The notes under the pieces are model-generated. The model did not search any database and was not told the DNA's origin. It was given only the letters and a program-made list of their open reading frames with translations. Positions 9,919 through 20,023 of a DNA stretch of 64,000 nt are shown here, piece by piece (position 1 is the first letter of the stretch; every line of letters starts with the position of its first letter). A program made the translations under genes and the position numbers. Source of the stretch: Marinobacter vulgaris (lineage in GTDB: Bacteria; Pseudomonadota; Gammaproteobacteria; Pseudomonadales; Oleiphilaceae); assembly GCF_003344045.1 (NCBI RefSeq), contig NZ_QFWX01000003.1, forward strand, positions 586,375-650,374, written 5' to 3'.

Positions 9919-11034
9919 TTACTTCTCCTGAAGGATGCGAAGCATTCGCCGCAGTGGCTCAGCCGCGCCCCACAGCAACTGGTCACCTACTGTAAAGGCC
10001 GAGATGTACTCGGGGCCCATAGCAAGCTTGCGAATGCGACCGATGGGCACACTCAGGGTTCCGGTCACCTTCGCAGGTGTCAGTTCCTGGATGGTGGCGT
10101 CACGTTCGTTGGGTATCACCTTAACCCAGTCGTTGGCCTGCGCCAGTATCGACTCGATTTCGTCGACCGGCAGATCTTTTTTCAGCTTGATCGTCAGTGC
10201 CTGGCTGTGGGACCGCATGGCGCCAATGCGAACGCAAATGCCATCAATGGGAATGGGGTTGTCGCTGCGACCGAGGATCTTGTTGGTCTCGACGCCGGCT
10301 TTCCATTCTTCCTTGCTCATACCGTTATCGAGTTGCTTGTCGATAAACGGAATCAGGCTGCCTGCCAGCGGCACCTCAAAGTGCTCGGTGGGAAAGCCAT
10401 CAGAGCGCATGGTATCTGTGACCTTGCGGTCAATCTCGAGAATGGCAGATGACGGGTCTGCCAACTCGTCACTGACGGCATTGTTGAGCTCACCCATCTG
10501 GTTCAGCAGTTCACGCATGTTCTGCGCGCCTGAGCCGGAGGCTGCCTGGTAGGTCATGGGGGAAACCCACTCGATCAGGTCCTGCTCCAGCAGACCACCA
10601 AGGGCCAGCATCATCAGGCTGACGGTACAGTTACCACCGACGTAATCTTTTACGCCCTTTGCCAGAGCATCATCAATCACGTTGCGATTGACCGGATCCA
10701 GAACGATCACCGAGTGATCGACCATCCTCAATGTGGAGGCGGCATCAATCCAGTAGCCCTGCCATCCGGCATCACGCAGTTTCTGATAGACAGCGCCGGT
10801 GTAATCACCGCCCTGGCAAGTCACCACCACGTCGAGGGTTTTCAGGGTGTCGATGTCGAACGCATCCTGCAGCGCAGGTACGCCTTCCTTGCCAACATCC
10901 GGAGCCGGCTTGCCCGCCTGGGAGGTGGTAAAGAAGATTGGTTCGATATCCGCAAAATCATTTTCTTCACGCATGCGCTGCATGAGGACAGAGCCCACCA
11001 TACCGCGCCAGCCAATAAGTCCAACTCGCTTCAT
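9919..11034 (-). CDS. asd: Aspartate-semialdehyde dehydrogenase
   Basis: Asd reduces beta-aspartyl phosphate to aspartate semialdehyde with NADPH, feeding lysine, diaminopimelate, threonine and methionine synthesis. The N-terminal nucleotide-binding loop is [11 protein letters not shown], the nucleophile is Cys136 in VGGNCTVSL, and the substrate-binding segment [11 protein letters not shown] is present. At 371 residues with the GWRGMVG start it belongs to the gammaproteobacterial class, like E. coli and Pseudomonas Asd. It follows leuB by 119 bases in the conserved leuC-leuD-leuB-asd-fimV order and is followed by a strong terminator. Confidence 0.97.
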   Translation of the reverse strand: MKRVGLIGWRGMVGSVLMQRMREENDFADIEPIFFTTSQAGKPAPDVGKEGVPALQDAFDIDTLKTLDVVVTCQGGDYTGAVYQKLRDAGWQGYWIDAASTLRMVDHSVIVLDPVNRNVIDDALAKGVKDYVGGNCTVSLMMLALGGLLEQDLIEWVSPMTYQAASGSGAQNMRELLNQMGELNNAVSDELADPSSAILEIDRKVTDTMRSDGFPTEHFEVPLAGSLIPFIDKQLDNGMSKEEWKAGVETNKILGRSDNPIPIDGICVRIGAMRSHSQALTIKLKKDLPVDEIESILAQANDWVKVIPNERDATIQELTPAKVTGTLSVPIGRIRKLAMGPEYISAFTVGDQLLWGAAEPLRRMLRILQEK

Positions 11035-11103
11035 GTGCGACCTTTGAACCTCGTTTTATGCCCGCCCTCTGCCTTTATCGCTGGCAGGGACAGGATGGAT
11101 GAT

Positions 11104-11134
11104 CCCGCGACAACAGCGTCGCGTTGTCGTCGGG
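11104..11134. repeat. Inverted repeat between leuB and asd
   Basis: Arms CCCGCGACAAC (11104-11114) and GTTGTCGTCGGG (11123-11134) pair with one extra base and an eight-base loop. No U-run follows on the minus strand, so it is a poor intrinsic terminator. It may stabilise the upstream leu mRNA or be a short genomic palindrome; only this copy is seen here. Confidence 0.45.
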
Positions 11135-11153
11135 TCTCAAAATATTACCGGGC

Positions 11154-12227
11154 TCAGAGCGCGGCCAGAACCGCGTCCCCCATCTCCCGGGTCGATACCT
11201 TCCGGCCCTCGGAGGACATGATATCCGCCGTCCTCAGGCCCTGATCAAGCACCTTGCTGACTGCAGCCTCAATTGCCTCGGCGGCTTTTTCCTCGCCAAG
11301 ACTGTAGCGCAGCATCATCGCTCCACTGAGAATGGTCGCCAGTGGATTGGCTATGCCCTGGCCCGCAATATCAGGCGCGGAACCATGACATGGCTCGTAC
11401 ATGCCCTGCTTCTCGGAATTCAGAGAAGCGGACGGCAGCATCCCGATGGACCCGGTCAGCATGGCTGCTTCGTCCGAAAGAATATCACCAAACATGTTGC
11501 CAGTCACAATCACATCGAACTGCTTGGGCGCCCGGACCAGTTGCATGGCTGCATTATCAACGTACATGTGGGAGAGCTCCACATCCGGATATTCCCTACG
11601 CAGGTCTTCCATGATTTCACGCCACAGAACAGTAACTTCCAGCACGTTCGCCTTGTCGACGGAGCACAGCTTTTTGCCCCTTTGCTGGGCAGCCTCGAAA
11701 GCCACCCGCCCGATACGACGAATTTCCGATTCGGTGTAAGCGTAGGTGTTGTAACCCTGGCGCTCCCCGTTCTCCAATTCACGCACCCCGCGAGGCTGAC
11801 CGAAATAGATACCACCGGTCAGTTCACGAACAATCATGATATCGAGGCCGGATACCACTTCCGGCTTCAGTGATGACGCCGAGGCCAGCTGGGGATACAG
11901 AATCGCAGGGCGCAGATTGGCGAACAGCTCAAGATTGGAACGCAGCCCCAGCAAGCCCTTCTCCGGACGACTTGCCATGGGACGGCTGTCCCACTGCGGC
12001 CCGCCGACAGCACCGAGCAGAATGGCGTCCGCCTTGCGGGCCTTGTCCAGGGTATCGTCGGGCAGCGGCGTATCACATTCCTCAATCGCTGCGCCACCGA
12101 CCAGGGCGGACTGGAAGTGCAGCCCGAGGCTAAATTTCTCATTAACTTTGTGCAGGACCTTTTCCGCCTCAGCAACAATTTCCGGGCCGATGCCGTCGCC
12201 AGGGAGCATCAGGATAGATCGGGACAT
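11154..12227 (-). CDS. leuB: 3-isopropylmalate dehydrogenase
   Basis: LeuB oxidises and decarboxylates 3-isopropylmalate to 2-oxoisocaproate with NAD, the third leucine-specific step. Motifs include the N-terminal [21 protein letters not shown], the [10 protein letters not shown] segment carrying the active-site arginine/tyrosine region, and [18 protein letters not shown] for cofactor binding. It is 357 residues, normal for the family. It lies 33 bases after leuD and is the third gene of leuC-leuD-leuB. The divergent LysR gene beyond leuC may regulate the group. Confidence 0.97.
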   Translation of the reverse strand: MSRSILMLPGDGIGPEIVAEAEKVLHKVNEKFSLGLHFQSALVGGAAIEECDTPLPDDTLDKARKADAILLGAVGGPQWDSRPMASRPEKGLLGLRSNLELFANLRPAILYPQLASASSLKPEVVSGLDIMIVRELTGGIYFGQPRGVRELENGERQGYNTYAYTESEIRRIGRVAFEAAQQRGKKLCSVDKANVLEVTVLWREIMEDLRREYPDVELSHMYVDNAAMQLVRAPKQFDVIVTGNMFGDILSDEAAMLTGSIGMLPSASLNSEKQGMYEPCHGSAPDIAGQGIANPLATILSGAMMLRYSLGEEKAAEAIEAAVSKVLDQGLRTADIMSSEGRKVSTREMGDAVLAAL

Positions 12228-12260
12228 AGTGTTTCCTTGATATTTTACTACGTTGTCGGA

Positions 12261-12914
12261 TTACAGGTTTTGGTCGGCGCTGAACAGCCAGGGCGCGGTT
12301 TCCCGCCGTGATGCTTCATAGGCCTTGATCACCCCCGCATCCTCCAGCGTCACGCCGATGTCATCCAGACCATTGAGCAAGCAATGGCGGCGAAAATCAT
12401 CTACCTCGAAACCGAACGTCTCACCGGACGGCGTGGTAACGGTTTTTGCCTCCAGGTCAATGGCCAGCTGGTAGCCTTCTTCCGCTTCCGCCTCCTGGAA
12501 AAGCTGATCAACAATTTGCTCTTCCAGAACAATGGGTAACAAGCCATTCTTAAAACAGTTGTTATAGAAGATATCGGCGAAACTGGGCGCTATGATAACG
12601 CGAAAGCCAAAATCTTCCAGCGCCCACGGGGCGTGCTCACGGCTGGATCCACAGCCAAAGTTGCGCCGCGCCAGCAGCACGCTGGCGTTCTTGTAGCGGT
12701 CCTGGTTAAGCACGAAGTCCGGGTTGATCGGCCGCTGCGAAGAATCCTGGTCGGGCTTGCCCTCGTCCAGGTACCGCAGTTCATCAAACAGATTAGGGCC
12801 GAATCCGGTGCGCTTGATCGACTTCAGAAACTGCTTCGGAATAATCATGTCCGTATCCACATTGGACCGGTCCATGGGGGCAACAATGCCCTTGTGTTGC
12901 TTTAACGCTCGCAT
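12261..12914 (-). CDS. leuD: 3-isopropylmalate dehydratase small subunit
   Basis: LeuD is the swivelling small subunit that pairs with LeuC to isomerise 2-isopropylmalate to 3-isopropylmalate. The [17 protein letters not shown] start, the [14 protein letters not shown] motif and the [13 protein letters not shown] segment are diagnostic. It is 217 residues. It follows leuC by 17 bases and is followed by leuB, so the two subunits are made from one message. Confidence 0.97.
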   Translation of the reverse strand: MRALKQHKGIVAPMDRSNVDTDMIIPKQFLKSIKRTGFGPNLFDELRYLDEGKPDQDSSQRPINPDFVLNQDRYKNASVLLARRNFGCGSSREHAPWALEDFGFRVIIAPSFADIFYNNCFKNGLLPIVLEEQIVDQLFQEAEAEEGYQLAIDLEAKTVTTPSGETFGFEVDDFRRHCLLNGLDDIGVTLEDAGVIKAYEASRRETAPWLFSADQNL

Positions 12915-12931
12915 CGTGTCTCTCCTGTGGA

Positions 12932-14350
12932 TCAGTTCATCATCTCGCGGACATCAACAAAGTGACCATTGATCGCCGCTGCAGCTGCCATCGCCGGGCT
13001 CACCAGGTGCGTCCGGCCACCAAAGCCCTGACGGCCTTCAAAGTTGCGGTTGGAGGTCGACGCACAATGCTCTCCCTGCCCCAGCTTATCGGCGTTCATG
13101 GCCAGACACATGGAGCACCCCGGATCGCGCCATTCCAGGCCCGCCTCGAGAAAAATCCTGTCGAGTCCTTCCTGCTCCGCCTGGACTTTCACCAGGCCGG
13201 AGCCGGGCACCACCATGGCCTGCTTCAGCAGAGGCGACACCTTGCGGCCTTTTACCACCGCCGCGGCCTCGCGAAGGTCTTCGATGCGGCTGTTGGTGCA
13301 GGAACCAATGAACACACGGTCCAGCTTGATCTCGGTAATCGGCATATTCGGCTTCAGGCCCATGTATTTCAGGGCGCGAACAATGCCTTCCCGCTTGATA
13401 GGATCCGCTTCCGCCTCAGGGTCCGGCACGTGGCCACCCACACCGGCGACCATCTCCGGAGATGTGCCCCAGCTTACCTGTGGCATAATCTCGGAACCTT
13501 CCAGCTCCACCACCTTGTCGAACACCGCATCGTCATCGCTATGGAGGGTCTTCCAGTATTCGATCGCGCGGTTTCGCATCTCGCCTTTTGGCGCGAACGG
13601 GCGGTCTTTCACGTAATCAATGGTGGTCTGGTCGACCGCTACCATGCCCACCCGGGCGCCAGCCTCAATGGACATGTTGCAGATGGTCATGCGGGCTTCC
13701 ATGGACAGGTTACGAATCGCCTCACCACCAAACTCGATGGCGTGGCCTGTGCCGCCAGCGGTACCAATTTTGCCGATGATAGCCAGTACAACGTCCTTCC
13801 CAGTCACGCCAGGCCCGAGCTTGCCATTCACCTTCACCAGCATGTTCTTCATCTTCTGCTGGACCAGGCACTGGGTCGCCAGAACGTGCTCGACTTCGGA
13901 CGTACCAATACCATGAGCCAGACAGCCGAAGGCCCCGTGGGTAGAGGTGTGAGAATCGCCACACACGATACTCATACCCGGCAGCGTTGCGCCCTGCTCC
14001 GGCCCGATCACATGCACGATGCCCTGGCGCTGATCCTTGATCTTGAACTCAAGAATCCCGAACTCGTCGCAGTTTTTGTCCAGGGTCTCGACCTGAATCC
14101 GCGACACCGGGTCGACGATGCCTTCCACACCGCGAGCACGGTCCGTTGTCGGTACGTTGTGATCCGGCGTAGCCAGGTTGGCATCCAGCCGCCAGGGTTT
14201 GCGCCCTGCCAGACGGAGGCCCTCGAAAGCCTGTGGTGAGGTCACCTCGTGAAGCAGGTGCCGGTCGATGTATATCAACGCCGAGCCGTCATCCCGCTGC
14301 TTGACGAGATGGTCGTCCCACAATTTGTCGTATAAGGTCTTGCCCGCCAT
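12932..14350 (-). CDS. leuC: 3-isopropylmalate dehydratase large subunit
   Basis: LeuC is the aconitase-like large subunit that binds a [4Fe-4S] cluster and works with LeuD. Cluster cysteines lie in [13 protein letters not shown] and in the downstream GCSMCLAMN segment. The protein opens with [14 protein letters not shown], the standard LeuC start; I therefore use the ATG at 14350, preceded by AGAGAG, rather than a GTG four codons upstream. The 472-residue length is typical. It heads the leuC-leuD-leuB group and diverges from a LysR-type gene across 163 bases. Confidence 0.96.
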   Translation of the reverse strand: MAGKTLYDKLWDDHLVKQRDDGSALIYIDRHLLHEVTSPQAFEGLRLAGRKPWRLDANLATPDHNVPTTDRARGVEGIVDPVSRIQVETLDKNCDEFGILEFKIKDQRQGIVHVIGPEQGATLPGMSIVCGDSHTSTHGAFGCLAHGIGTSEVEHVLATQCLVQQKMKNMLVKVNGKLGPGVTGKDVVLAIIGKIGTAGGTGHAIEFGGEAIRNLSMEARMTICNMSIEAGARVGMVAVDQTTIDYVKDRPFAPKGEMRNRAIEYWKTLHSDDDAVFDKVVELEGSEIMPQVSWGTSPEMVAGVGGHVPDPEAEADPIKREGIVRALKYMGLKPNMPITEIKLDRVFIGSCTNSRIEDLREAAAVVKGRKVSPLLKQAMVVPGSGLVKVQAEQEGLDRIFLEAGLEWRDPGCSMCLAMNADKLGQGEHCASTSNRNFEGRQGFGGRTHLVSPAMAAAAAINGHFVDVREMMN

Positions 14351-14513
14351 GTTCTCTCTCACTCTCTGGGGGTTTCTGGTTTTACCACTATGGGTCTATC
14401 TTACCGCTTACCTCTGGATAACCTCAATTCATGTTTTTTATGTTGCGCATTCCTTTATGTCATATTAGGCTCGGGCCAACCTGCCACTGAACACCCTATC
14501 GAGGTCATCACAA
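14351..14513. promoter_or_regulatory. Divergent leuC / LysR regulator promoter region
   Basis: This short AT-rich region separates leuC (minus) and a LysR-type gene (plus). Divergent placement is the classical layout for LysR regulators that control the neighbouring operon. I see no clean T-N11-A dyad, so the operator is not assigned. No gene is present. Confidence 0.4.
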
Positions 14514-15380
14514 ATGGACGCAAACGCACTCAAGGCGTTCCTGACCATCGTGGACCAGGAATCATTTTCAGACGCTGCAGAGCTGCTCCACCTGACTCAG
14601 CCTGCAATAAGCAAACGGCTGGCTGCGCTGGAAAACCAGCTGGGCACAAAGCTGATTGACCGGAGCAACCGGCAGGTACGGCTGACCGATGCGGGCGCGC
14701 GCCTGCTGCCCCATGCGCGACGGATTCTTGATGAGGTTCATAACGCCCGCCAGGCACTGTCGGATCGCGAAGGGGCGGTTTCCGGGCCGCTGTCGGTCAT
14801 TGCCAGCCACCACATCGGCCTGCACCACCTGCCGGCCTGGTTGCGGCGGCTGAACCGGGATTATCCGGAGGTGTCGCTGGAGCTGCAGTTCATGGACTCC
14901 GAAGGTGCCTTCGGGCAGATGCGCAAACGTACGGCGGAGCTGGCGTTTGTGACCTTAAGCGAAAGTATGGATCAGGCCTTCGAGGTGTATGTGCGCTGGG
15001 AGGATGCCATGGCTTTCGTGGTATCGCCGGAGCACCCGCTGGCCATGCTGGACAACCCGGGGCTCGAGGACCTTTCCCGGTATGATGCCCTGCTGCCGGA
15101 AGCAGGAACTGCGACCTATCGCACCATCAGCCGACTGTTTCTCGACGCCGGACTCGCATTGAAAATCCAGATGCCCACCAACTATCTGGAAACCATCAAG
15201 ATGATGGCCAGTGTCGGGCTGGGCTGGAGTGTGTTGCCAGTGAGCATGGTGGACGACTCCTTGACCGTACTGTCCGTGCCCCACTCCGTCAGCCGTATCC
15301 TCGGCGGCGTGGGATTGAAAGGCCGGTCGCTGAGCCCACAGGCCCGGGCATTGCTGGATATCGCATCCGAACTGCAGTAG
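14514..15380 (+). CDS. LysR-family transcriptional regulator divergent from leuC
   Basis: The 288-residue protein has an N-terminal winged helix-turn-helix (about residues 3-62, with LTQPAISKRLAALENQLG as the recognition region) and a periplasmic-binding-protein-like effector domain from about residue 90. It is a cytoplasmic DNA-binding regulator. Because it diverges from leuC, control of leuCDB, with an intermediate such as isopropylmalate as coinducer, is the simplest idea; that is inference from position. A LysR gene next to leuC is also common in pseudomonads. The gene ends six bases before the convergent end of the MFS transporter. Confidence 0.9.
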   Translation: MDANALKAFLTIVDQESFSDAAELLHLTQPAISKRLAALENQLGTKLIDRSNRQVRLTDAGARLLPHARRILDEVHNARQALSDREGAVSGPLSVIASHHIGLHHLPAWLRRLNRDYPEVSLELQFMDSEGAFGQMRKRTAELAFVTLSESMDQAFEVYVRWEDAMAFVVSPEHPLAMLDNPGLEDLSRYDALLPEAGTATYRTISRLFLDAGLALKIQMPTNYLETIKMMASVGLGWSVLPVSMVDDSLTVLSVPHSVSRILGGVGLKGRSLSPQARALLDIASELQ

Positions 15381-15386
15381 CGCCGG

Positions 15387-16526
15387 TTAATGCTCCGGCG
15401 GCGGCCTCAGCCCCCGCCAGGTGATGACAATGGCAATAGCCATGGCAATCGCCCCACCCCAAAAAGCGGCCGAGGTACTGAAACCGTCCACCAGAAAGCC
15501 CGACATCCAGGCGCCAATCGCACCACCAGCGCCGAAGGTGAGCCCGCTATACAACGCCTGCCCCTGACCGTGATGGTGTCGCCCAAAGAATCCCTGGATG
15601 TACTGCACCGAAATGGCATGGAGTGCGCCGTAGGAAGCAGCGTGCAGCAGTTGCGCGAAAATCAGAACCGCCAACACATCAGTCATTTCCGCAATTAACA
15701 CCCACCGAATCATCGTCAGAGCCAGGGCCCCGATCGCAATCTGCCGCACTGTGAAATTCCGCGTCAACCGGTGCATCACCAGAAACAGCCCAATCTCTGC
15801 CAGCACCCCCAGCGACCACAGCAGCCCGATCGCCAGCTTGCCGTAACCGTGCTGCGCCAGGTGGATACTGAAAAAGGTGTAATAGGCCCCGTGAGATACC
15901 TGCAGCAGGAAATTCATCAGAAAAAACGTCACTACCGCCGGGTGCGTCACGATGGCCTTCAGACTGCCCTTGGGCGCCGGCGGCTTGCGCTCGCCCCGCT
16001 CCGACGGCACCAGAAACGCAGACACCGCAATCCCTGCAAACACCGGCAACAATAACCACGGCAACAGGCTAATCGGCACCAGCTCCAGAATCCCGCCCAC
16101 TAACGCCACGGCCCCGATAAATCCCACGGAGCCCCAAAGCCGGACCTTGCCGTATTTATCGCGCTGGCTACCCAGCGAACGCAGGGTTATGACCTCATAC
16201 AGCGGAAGAATCGCATTCCAGAAAAACGTAAACGCCAGCATCACCAACAGAAGCCCGTAAAATCCCGGCTCCAGGAACACCCCGATGAAAAACAGTGACC
16301 CGGTAATCGCCCCGAACCGAACCAAACGGACCCGCTGTCCGGTTTTGTCACCCAGCCAGCCCCACACATTAGGGGCGATAATCTTGGTGAGCTGGATTGT
16401 GGCCATCAACGTGGCGATCTGAAGGTAGGAAAACCCCCGGTCTTCAAGATACAGCGACCAGTACGGCAGCAAGCCCCCGAGGAGGGCGAAGAACCAGAAG
16501 TAGAGGTTGGAAAGGCGCCAGTAGAT
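15387..16526 (-). CDS. MFS transporter, HcaT-like; canonical start codon missing
   Basis: This is a twelve-helix major facilitator protein of the group that includes the 3-phenylpropionate transporter HcaT; substrate unknown. Landmarks are ATLMATIQLTKIIAPNVWGWLGDKTGQR (given here as three segments: ATLMATIQL, IIAPNVWGW, LGDKTGQR) after helix 1 and a long series of hydrophobic helices. The first legal start in frame, a TTG at 16472, would cut helix 1 in half. The frame continues upstream to an ATC at 16526, giving IYWRLSNLYFWFFALLGG, which matches the usual start of the family. A GGAG sequence lies eight bases before that ATC and stops lie just beyond. So either ATC is the start, an ATG has mutated, or there is a sequence error. 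If the start is really lost, the gene may be decaying. Confidence 0.78.
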   Translation of the reverse strand: MYWRLSNLYFWFFALLGGLLPYWSLYLEDRGFSYLQIATLMATIQLTKIIAPNVWGWLGDKTGQRVRLVRFGAITGSLFFIGVFLEPGFYGLLLVMLAFTFFWNAILPLYEVITLRSLGSQRDKYGKVRLWGSVGFIGAVALVGGILELVPISLLPWLLLPVFAGIAVSAFLVPSERGERKPPAPKGSLKAIVTHPAVVTFFLMNFLLQVSHGAYYTFFSIHLAQHGYGKLAIGLLWSLGVLAEIGLFLVMHRLTRNFTVRQIAIGALALTMIRWVLIAEMTDVLAVLIFAQLLHAASYGALHAISVQYIQGFFGRHHHGQGQALYSGLTFGAGGAIGAWMSGFLVDGFSTSAAFWGGAIAMAIAIVITWRGLRPPPEH

Positions 16527-16573
16527 AACGAATTCTCCAGAGAGTTATCACAGAGGTTCAATCGCCACGGAGG

Positions 16574-16663
16574 ACGGGGCCATTCAAAACCGTGGAGCGC
16601 CAGGGATGGCGCGACCGAGCCCTACATGGAAGTATTTACGTGGCGTGTTTTGAATGGCCCTGT
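16574..16663. repeat. Palindromic intergenic repeat between aroC and the MFS gene
   Basis: A 90-base element is bounded by arms ACGGGGCCATTCAAAAC (16574-16590) and GTTTTGAATGGCCCTGT (16647-16663), matching at 16 of 17 positions. The interior holds a further short hairpin (GCGCCAGGGATGGCGC, 16598-16613). It has no coding capacity. The interior text resembles dispersed intergenic repeats of marine gammaproteobacteria as I remember them; only one copy is present in this window, so the family assignment is inference. Confidence 0.65.
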
Positions 16664-16698
16664 TCTTCGTGGCAGGCACCGCTTTTGGCCGTCTAATT

Positions 16699-16726
16699 GT
16701 CGGACTACGCCTTTGGCTAATCCGAC
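16699..16726. repeat. REP-like imperfect palindrome near the aroC stop
   Basis: The 28-base block runs from GTCGGACTACGCC (16699-16711) to GGCTAATCCGAC (16715-16726), an imperfect inverted repeat around TTT. Sequences of the type GTCGGATTAGCC...GGCGTAATCCGAC are widespread short repeats in proteobacterial intergenic DNA. It lies 17 bases beyond the aroC stop and is not followed by a U-run. Confidence 0.6.
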
Positions 16727-16743
16727 CTACGAGTGTTGATAAA

Positions 16744-17838
16744 TCAGGCCTGGCCTATGTCCGGGGTAGAGACAGAAACATCTCCGTTCTGACCGCGATG
16801 GCGCAGGTAATGGTCCATCAGCACGATGGCCATCATTGCCTCCGCAATCGGCGTGGCCCGGATACCCACACAGGGATCGTGCCGGCCGGTGGTAATCACC
16901 TCCACCGGATTGCCGTGCACATCAATACTGCGCCCCGACAACCGCAAACTCGAGGTCGGTTTCAGCGCCATACTCGCCAGAATCGGTTGCCCGGACGAAA
17001 TACCGCCCAGCACGCCACCGGCATGGTTCGACAGAAACCCCTCGGGAGTCAGCTCATCCCGGTGTTCGGTGCCTTTCTGATCAATGCAGCCAAAACCGGC
17101 ACCGATTTCCACACCCTTGACCGCGTTAATGCTCATCAGGGCGTGGGCCAGGTCCGCATCCAGGCGGTCGAATACGGGCTCACCCAAACCGGGGGGCACG
17201 CCCTCGGCTACCACATTGATACGGGCACCAATGGAGTTACCTTCTTTGCGCAGAGCATCCATGTAGGCTTCCATCTCCGGAACCTTGTCTGCATCAGGAC
17301 AGAAAAACGGGTTTTCATGGACCTGGTCCCAGTCCAGCTTTTCGATCTTTATGGGGCCAAGCTGGGACAGGTAGCCGCGGATCCTGATACCCAGTCGCTG
17401 TTCGAGGAACTTACGCGCCACCGCGCCAGCCGCCACGCGCATGGCCGTTTCCCGCGCTGAGGAGCGGCCGCCACCGCGATAGTCACGCACACCGTATTTA
17501 TGCATGTAGGTGTAATCAGCGTGAGCGGGACGGAACTGCTCGGAAATCTTTGAGTAGTCCTTGGAGCGCTGGTCGGTGTTTTCGATCACCAGGCCAATGG
17601 GCGTGCCGGTGGTTTTACCTTCAAACACACCGGACAGAATCTTGACCTCGTCCGCTTCACGGCGCTGGGTCGTGTGCCGTGACGTGCCGGGTTTGCGGCG
17701 ATCAAGATCCCGTTGCATGTCCTCTACCGACAGTTCCAGCCCCGGGGGGCAACCATCGATAATGCAGCCCAAAGCGGCGCCATGACTCTCGCCAAAGCTG
17801 GTAACCGTAAACAATTTTCCGAAACTATTTCCCGACAT
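16744..17838 (-). CDS. aroC: Chorismate synthase
   Basis: AroC eliminates phosphate from EPSP to give chorismate, the branch point for aromatic amino acids, folate and quinones, using reduced FMN. The start [15 protein letters not shown], the [18 protein letters not shown] stretch (here [14 protein letters not shown]), [18 protein letters not shown] and [12 protein letters not shown] are all diagnostic. It is 364 residues. It follows prmB by 24 bases on the same strand. Two palindromic repeats separate it from the MFS gene downstream. Confidence 0.97.
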   Translation of the reverse strand: MSGNSFGKLFTVTSFGESHGAALGCIIDGCPPGLELSVEDMQRDLDRRKPGTSRHTTQRREADEVKILSGVFEGKTTGTPIGLVIENTDQRSKDYSKISEQFRPAHADYTYMHKYGVRDYRGGGRSSARETAMRVAAGAVARKFLEQRLGIRIRGYLSQLGPIKIEKLDWDQVHENPFFCPDADKVPEMEAYMDALRKEGNSIGARINVVAEGVPPGLGEPVFDRLDADLAHALMSINAVKGVEIGAGFGCIDQKGTEHRDELTPEGFLSNHAGGVLGGISSGQPILASMALKPTSSLRLSGRSIDVHGNPVEVITTGRHDPCVGIRATPIAEAMMAIVLMDHYLRHRGQNGDVSVSTPDIGQA

Positions 17839-17862
17839 GATTCAGTATCTTATCCAAGGTTT

Positions 17863-18747
17863 TTAACAAAGATCTTCAGCAGTCAGCAGGAACACGCCGT
17901 CACCGCCATTTTCAAATTCCAGCCAGGTAAAAGGCATATCCGGATACGCTTCCTGCAGCGCCGGCCAGCTGTTGCCGACCTCAACAATCAACAGGCCACC
18001 CGGGTTCAGGTGCTTCGCTGCACCTGCCAGAATCCTGTGGGCAATGTCCAGTCCGTCACCGCCGGCGGCCAGGCCCAGTTCCGGTTCGTGGCTGTATTCC
18101 GTCGGCATATCCGCTATGTCTTCAGCATCTACGTAGGGAGGATTGCTGAGGATGACATCGTAACGACCCTCAATGCCGTCAAACACATCCGAACGAACGG
18201 TTCTGACACGGTCGCCAACATCATGATACTCGATGTTTGCCTCTGCTACCTCCAGGGCATCAGGCGAAATATCCGACAGGTCCACCTCTGCTTCGTCAAA
18301 CACGGTGGCGGCCGCGATACCGATACAACCGCTGCCGGTGCACAGATCCAGCACTCTGCCAACGGGATGTTGCCCCAGCCACGGCTGCAAACCGCCCTCG
18401 ATCAGTTCCCCTAGCGGGGACCTCGGCACCAGCACGCGCTCATCAACGTGAAAGGGAAGTCCCATAAACCAGGCCTCACCAAGCAGATAGGCCAGAGGCA
18501 CCCGCTCGCTGATCCGGCGCTCCATGCGGTCAACAATCAGTTGACGTTCATCCCGGGTCAGGCGTGCATCCAGAAACACAGTGTTGTTTTCCAATGGCAG
18601 ATGAAGGCTGCGCATAACCAGCTGGACTGACTCGTCCCAGACATTGTCGGTGCCGTGGCCAAAAAAAAGGGGCGAATCGGCAAAACGTGAGGATACATAG
18701 CGCAGGTAATCCCTGACAGTATGCAGGTCGTCAATCGGGCTGGTCAC
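17863..18747 (-). CDS. prmB: 50S ribosomal protein L3 glutamine methyltransferase
   Basis: PrmB methylates the glutamine of ribosomal protein L3 with S-adenosylmethionine. The SAM motif is [15 protein letters not shown], and the substrate-binding NPPYVDAED motif is in the expected place. The N-terminal helical domain ([15 protein letters not shown]) and 294-residue length fit PrmB better than the release-factor enzyme PrmC. PrmB next to aroC is a common gammaproteobacterial arrangement. The gene sits 60 bases after the patatin gene. Confidence 0.93.
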   Translation of the reverse strand: MTSPIDDLHTVRDYLRYVSSRFADSPLFFGHGTDNVWDESVQLVMRSLHLPLENNTVFLDARLTRDERQLIVDRMERRISERVPLAYLLGEAWFMGLPFHVDERVLVPRSPLGELIEGGLQPWLGQHPVGRVLDLCTGSGCIGIAAATVFDEAEVDLSDISPDALEVAEANIEYHDVGDRVRTVRSDVFDGIEGRYDVILSNPPYVDAEDIADMPTEYSHEPELGLAAGGDGLDIAHRILAGAAKHLNPGGLLIVEVGNSWPALQEAYPDMPFTWLEFENGGDGVFLLTAEDLC

Positions 18748-18807
18748 AAGCTCTCTTCCTGTCCGGAAATGGTAAAGGGCCGGAATTATACGCTTCCACG
18801 CCCATGA

Positions 18808-20019
18808 TTACAGTGCCAGCGGCCCGGAGCTGTTGAGGTTTTCTTCGTAACGATCAAGGGCCGCAGACATGCGTTCGCGGCCCAGCTGGATTAATTCCGG
18901 CGCCTTGTGATAGTCATAGCTGCGACCGGCGTTCTTGGGGATATTGACCAGCAGATCCGGCGGATAGCCGGCAATTTTGTACTGCACCAGGGCGCTCTGC
19001 ATGGTTTCAATGGTCAGGTTCATTACATCGAACTTGCCAATGCCAAGTTTGTCCCAGTCAATGGTTTCGTGATCATCCTTGTTCTTGGCCGGTTCCGTCT
19101 TGATAGCCGCCGGCGTACTCTTCGTTTCATTCTTGGCCACCGCCTTGCTGATCTTTTCCTCCGGCGACTCCGACGGGACAGAGTCCTTGCGTGCGGTAAA
19201 GGTCTTGATGGCGTCCCAGTCGAACCAGCGGGAAGCCTTGTCACGGATCTTGTCCACCCACTCATCAAGCTCTACACCATCGCCTGCGGTGTTTGCGAAC
19301 GCTGCATCCGGCAGGCGACGGCTACGGTCATCCTCGCCGCTGAGGTTGACCGCCACGACCATGTCCGCATGAGAGGAAATGGTCGGAATAATGGGTAAGG
19401 GATTCAGCAGTGCGCCATCAACCAATACACGCCCGTTCAGCACCAGTGGCGTGACAACACTTGGGATGGCGACGGAGGCGCGGATCGCCTGGTCCAGCGG
19501 GCCTTCCTGGAACCAGATCTCCTTGTGGGCCAGCAGATCGGTGGCAACGGCGGTGTAGGCCAGCGGCAGGTCTTCAATGCGGGTATCACCAATCATTTCC
19601 CGGACCACGGAAAAGATCTTCTCACCACGAATGGCGCCCACGGAATTGAAGGTGACATCCAGCAGCTTCAGCACGTCAAACTGCCCCAGACCGGTTACCC
19701 AATCCTTGTAATCCTTCATTTTTCCGGCGGCGAACACCCCACCAATCAGCGCGCCCATGGAACAACCGGAAATGGCAACAATGTCGTAGCCCCGCTCCAC
19801 CAGTATCTCGATGGCGCCGATATGGGCATAGCCCCTGGCACCGCCACTACCCAACGCCAGGGCAACGGTTTTGCCCTTGCCCGTTTCACCGGACGCAGGT
19901 TCTTCGTTCGCCCGGCAAGACTGCGCCGCGGAGATGCCCGTACTGGTGACGAGGTTCGAAATGGCGTCTTTGGGCTTCTCGTCCTGCTGCTGGGATGCGG
20001 AATCCGTCGGCTTGCTCAT
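18808..20019 (-). CDS. Patatin-like phospholipase, RssA-type
   Basis: This 403-residue cytoplasmic protein has a patatin fold with the oxyanion glycine loop LGSGGARGYAHIG (about residues 56-68), the nucleophile Ser87 in GCSMG and the catalytic Asp201 in VDGALLNPLP. Members hydrolyse acyl esters of lipids. Between the catalytic core and the C terminus is a charged Lys/Glu/Ala-rich linker (about 275-320), and a Ser/Gln/Lys-rich head precedes the core; both look disordered. It starts four bases after the DUF4892 gene ends, so it is probably translated from the same message. Substrate is unknown. Confidence 0.9.
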   Translation of the reverse strand: MSKPTDSASQQQDEKPKDAISNLVTSTGISAAQSCRANEEPASGETGKGKTVALALGSGGARGYAHIGAIEILVERGYDIVAISGCSMGALIGGVFAAGKMKDYKDWVTGLGQFDVLKLLDVTFNSVGAIRGEKIFSVVREMIGDTRIEDLPLAYTAVATDLLAHKEIWFQEGPLDQAIRASVAIPSVVTPLVLNGRVLVDGALLNPLPIIPTISSHADMVVAVNLSGEDDRSRRLPDAAFANTAGDGVELDEWVDKIRDKASRWFDWDAIKTFTARKDSVPSESPEEKISKAVAKNETKSTPAAIKTEPAKNKDDHETIDWDKLGIGKFDVMNLTIETMQSALVQYKIAGYPPDLLVNIPKNAGRSYDYHKAPELIQLGRERMSAALDRYEENLNSSGPLAL

Positions 20020-20023
20020 CCCT

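Noticed and set aside
12962..14239. A 425-codon plus-strand open frame across leuC
   Set aside because: It is antisense to LeuC, which shows the iron-sulfur cysteines and the expected length.
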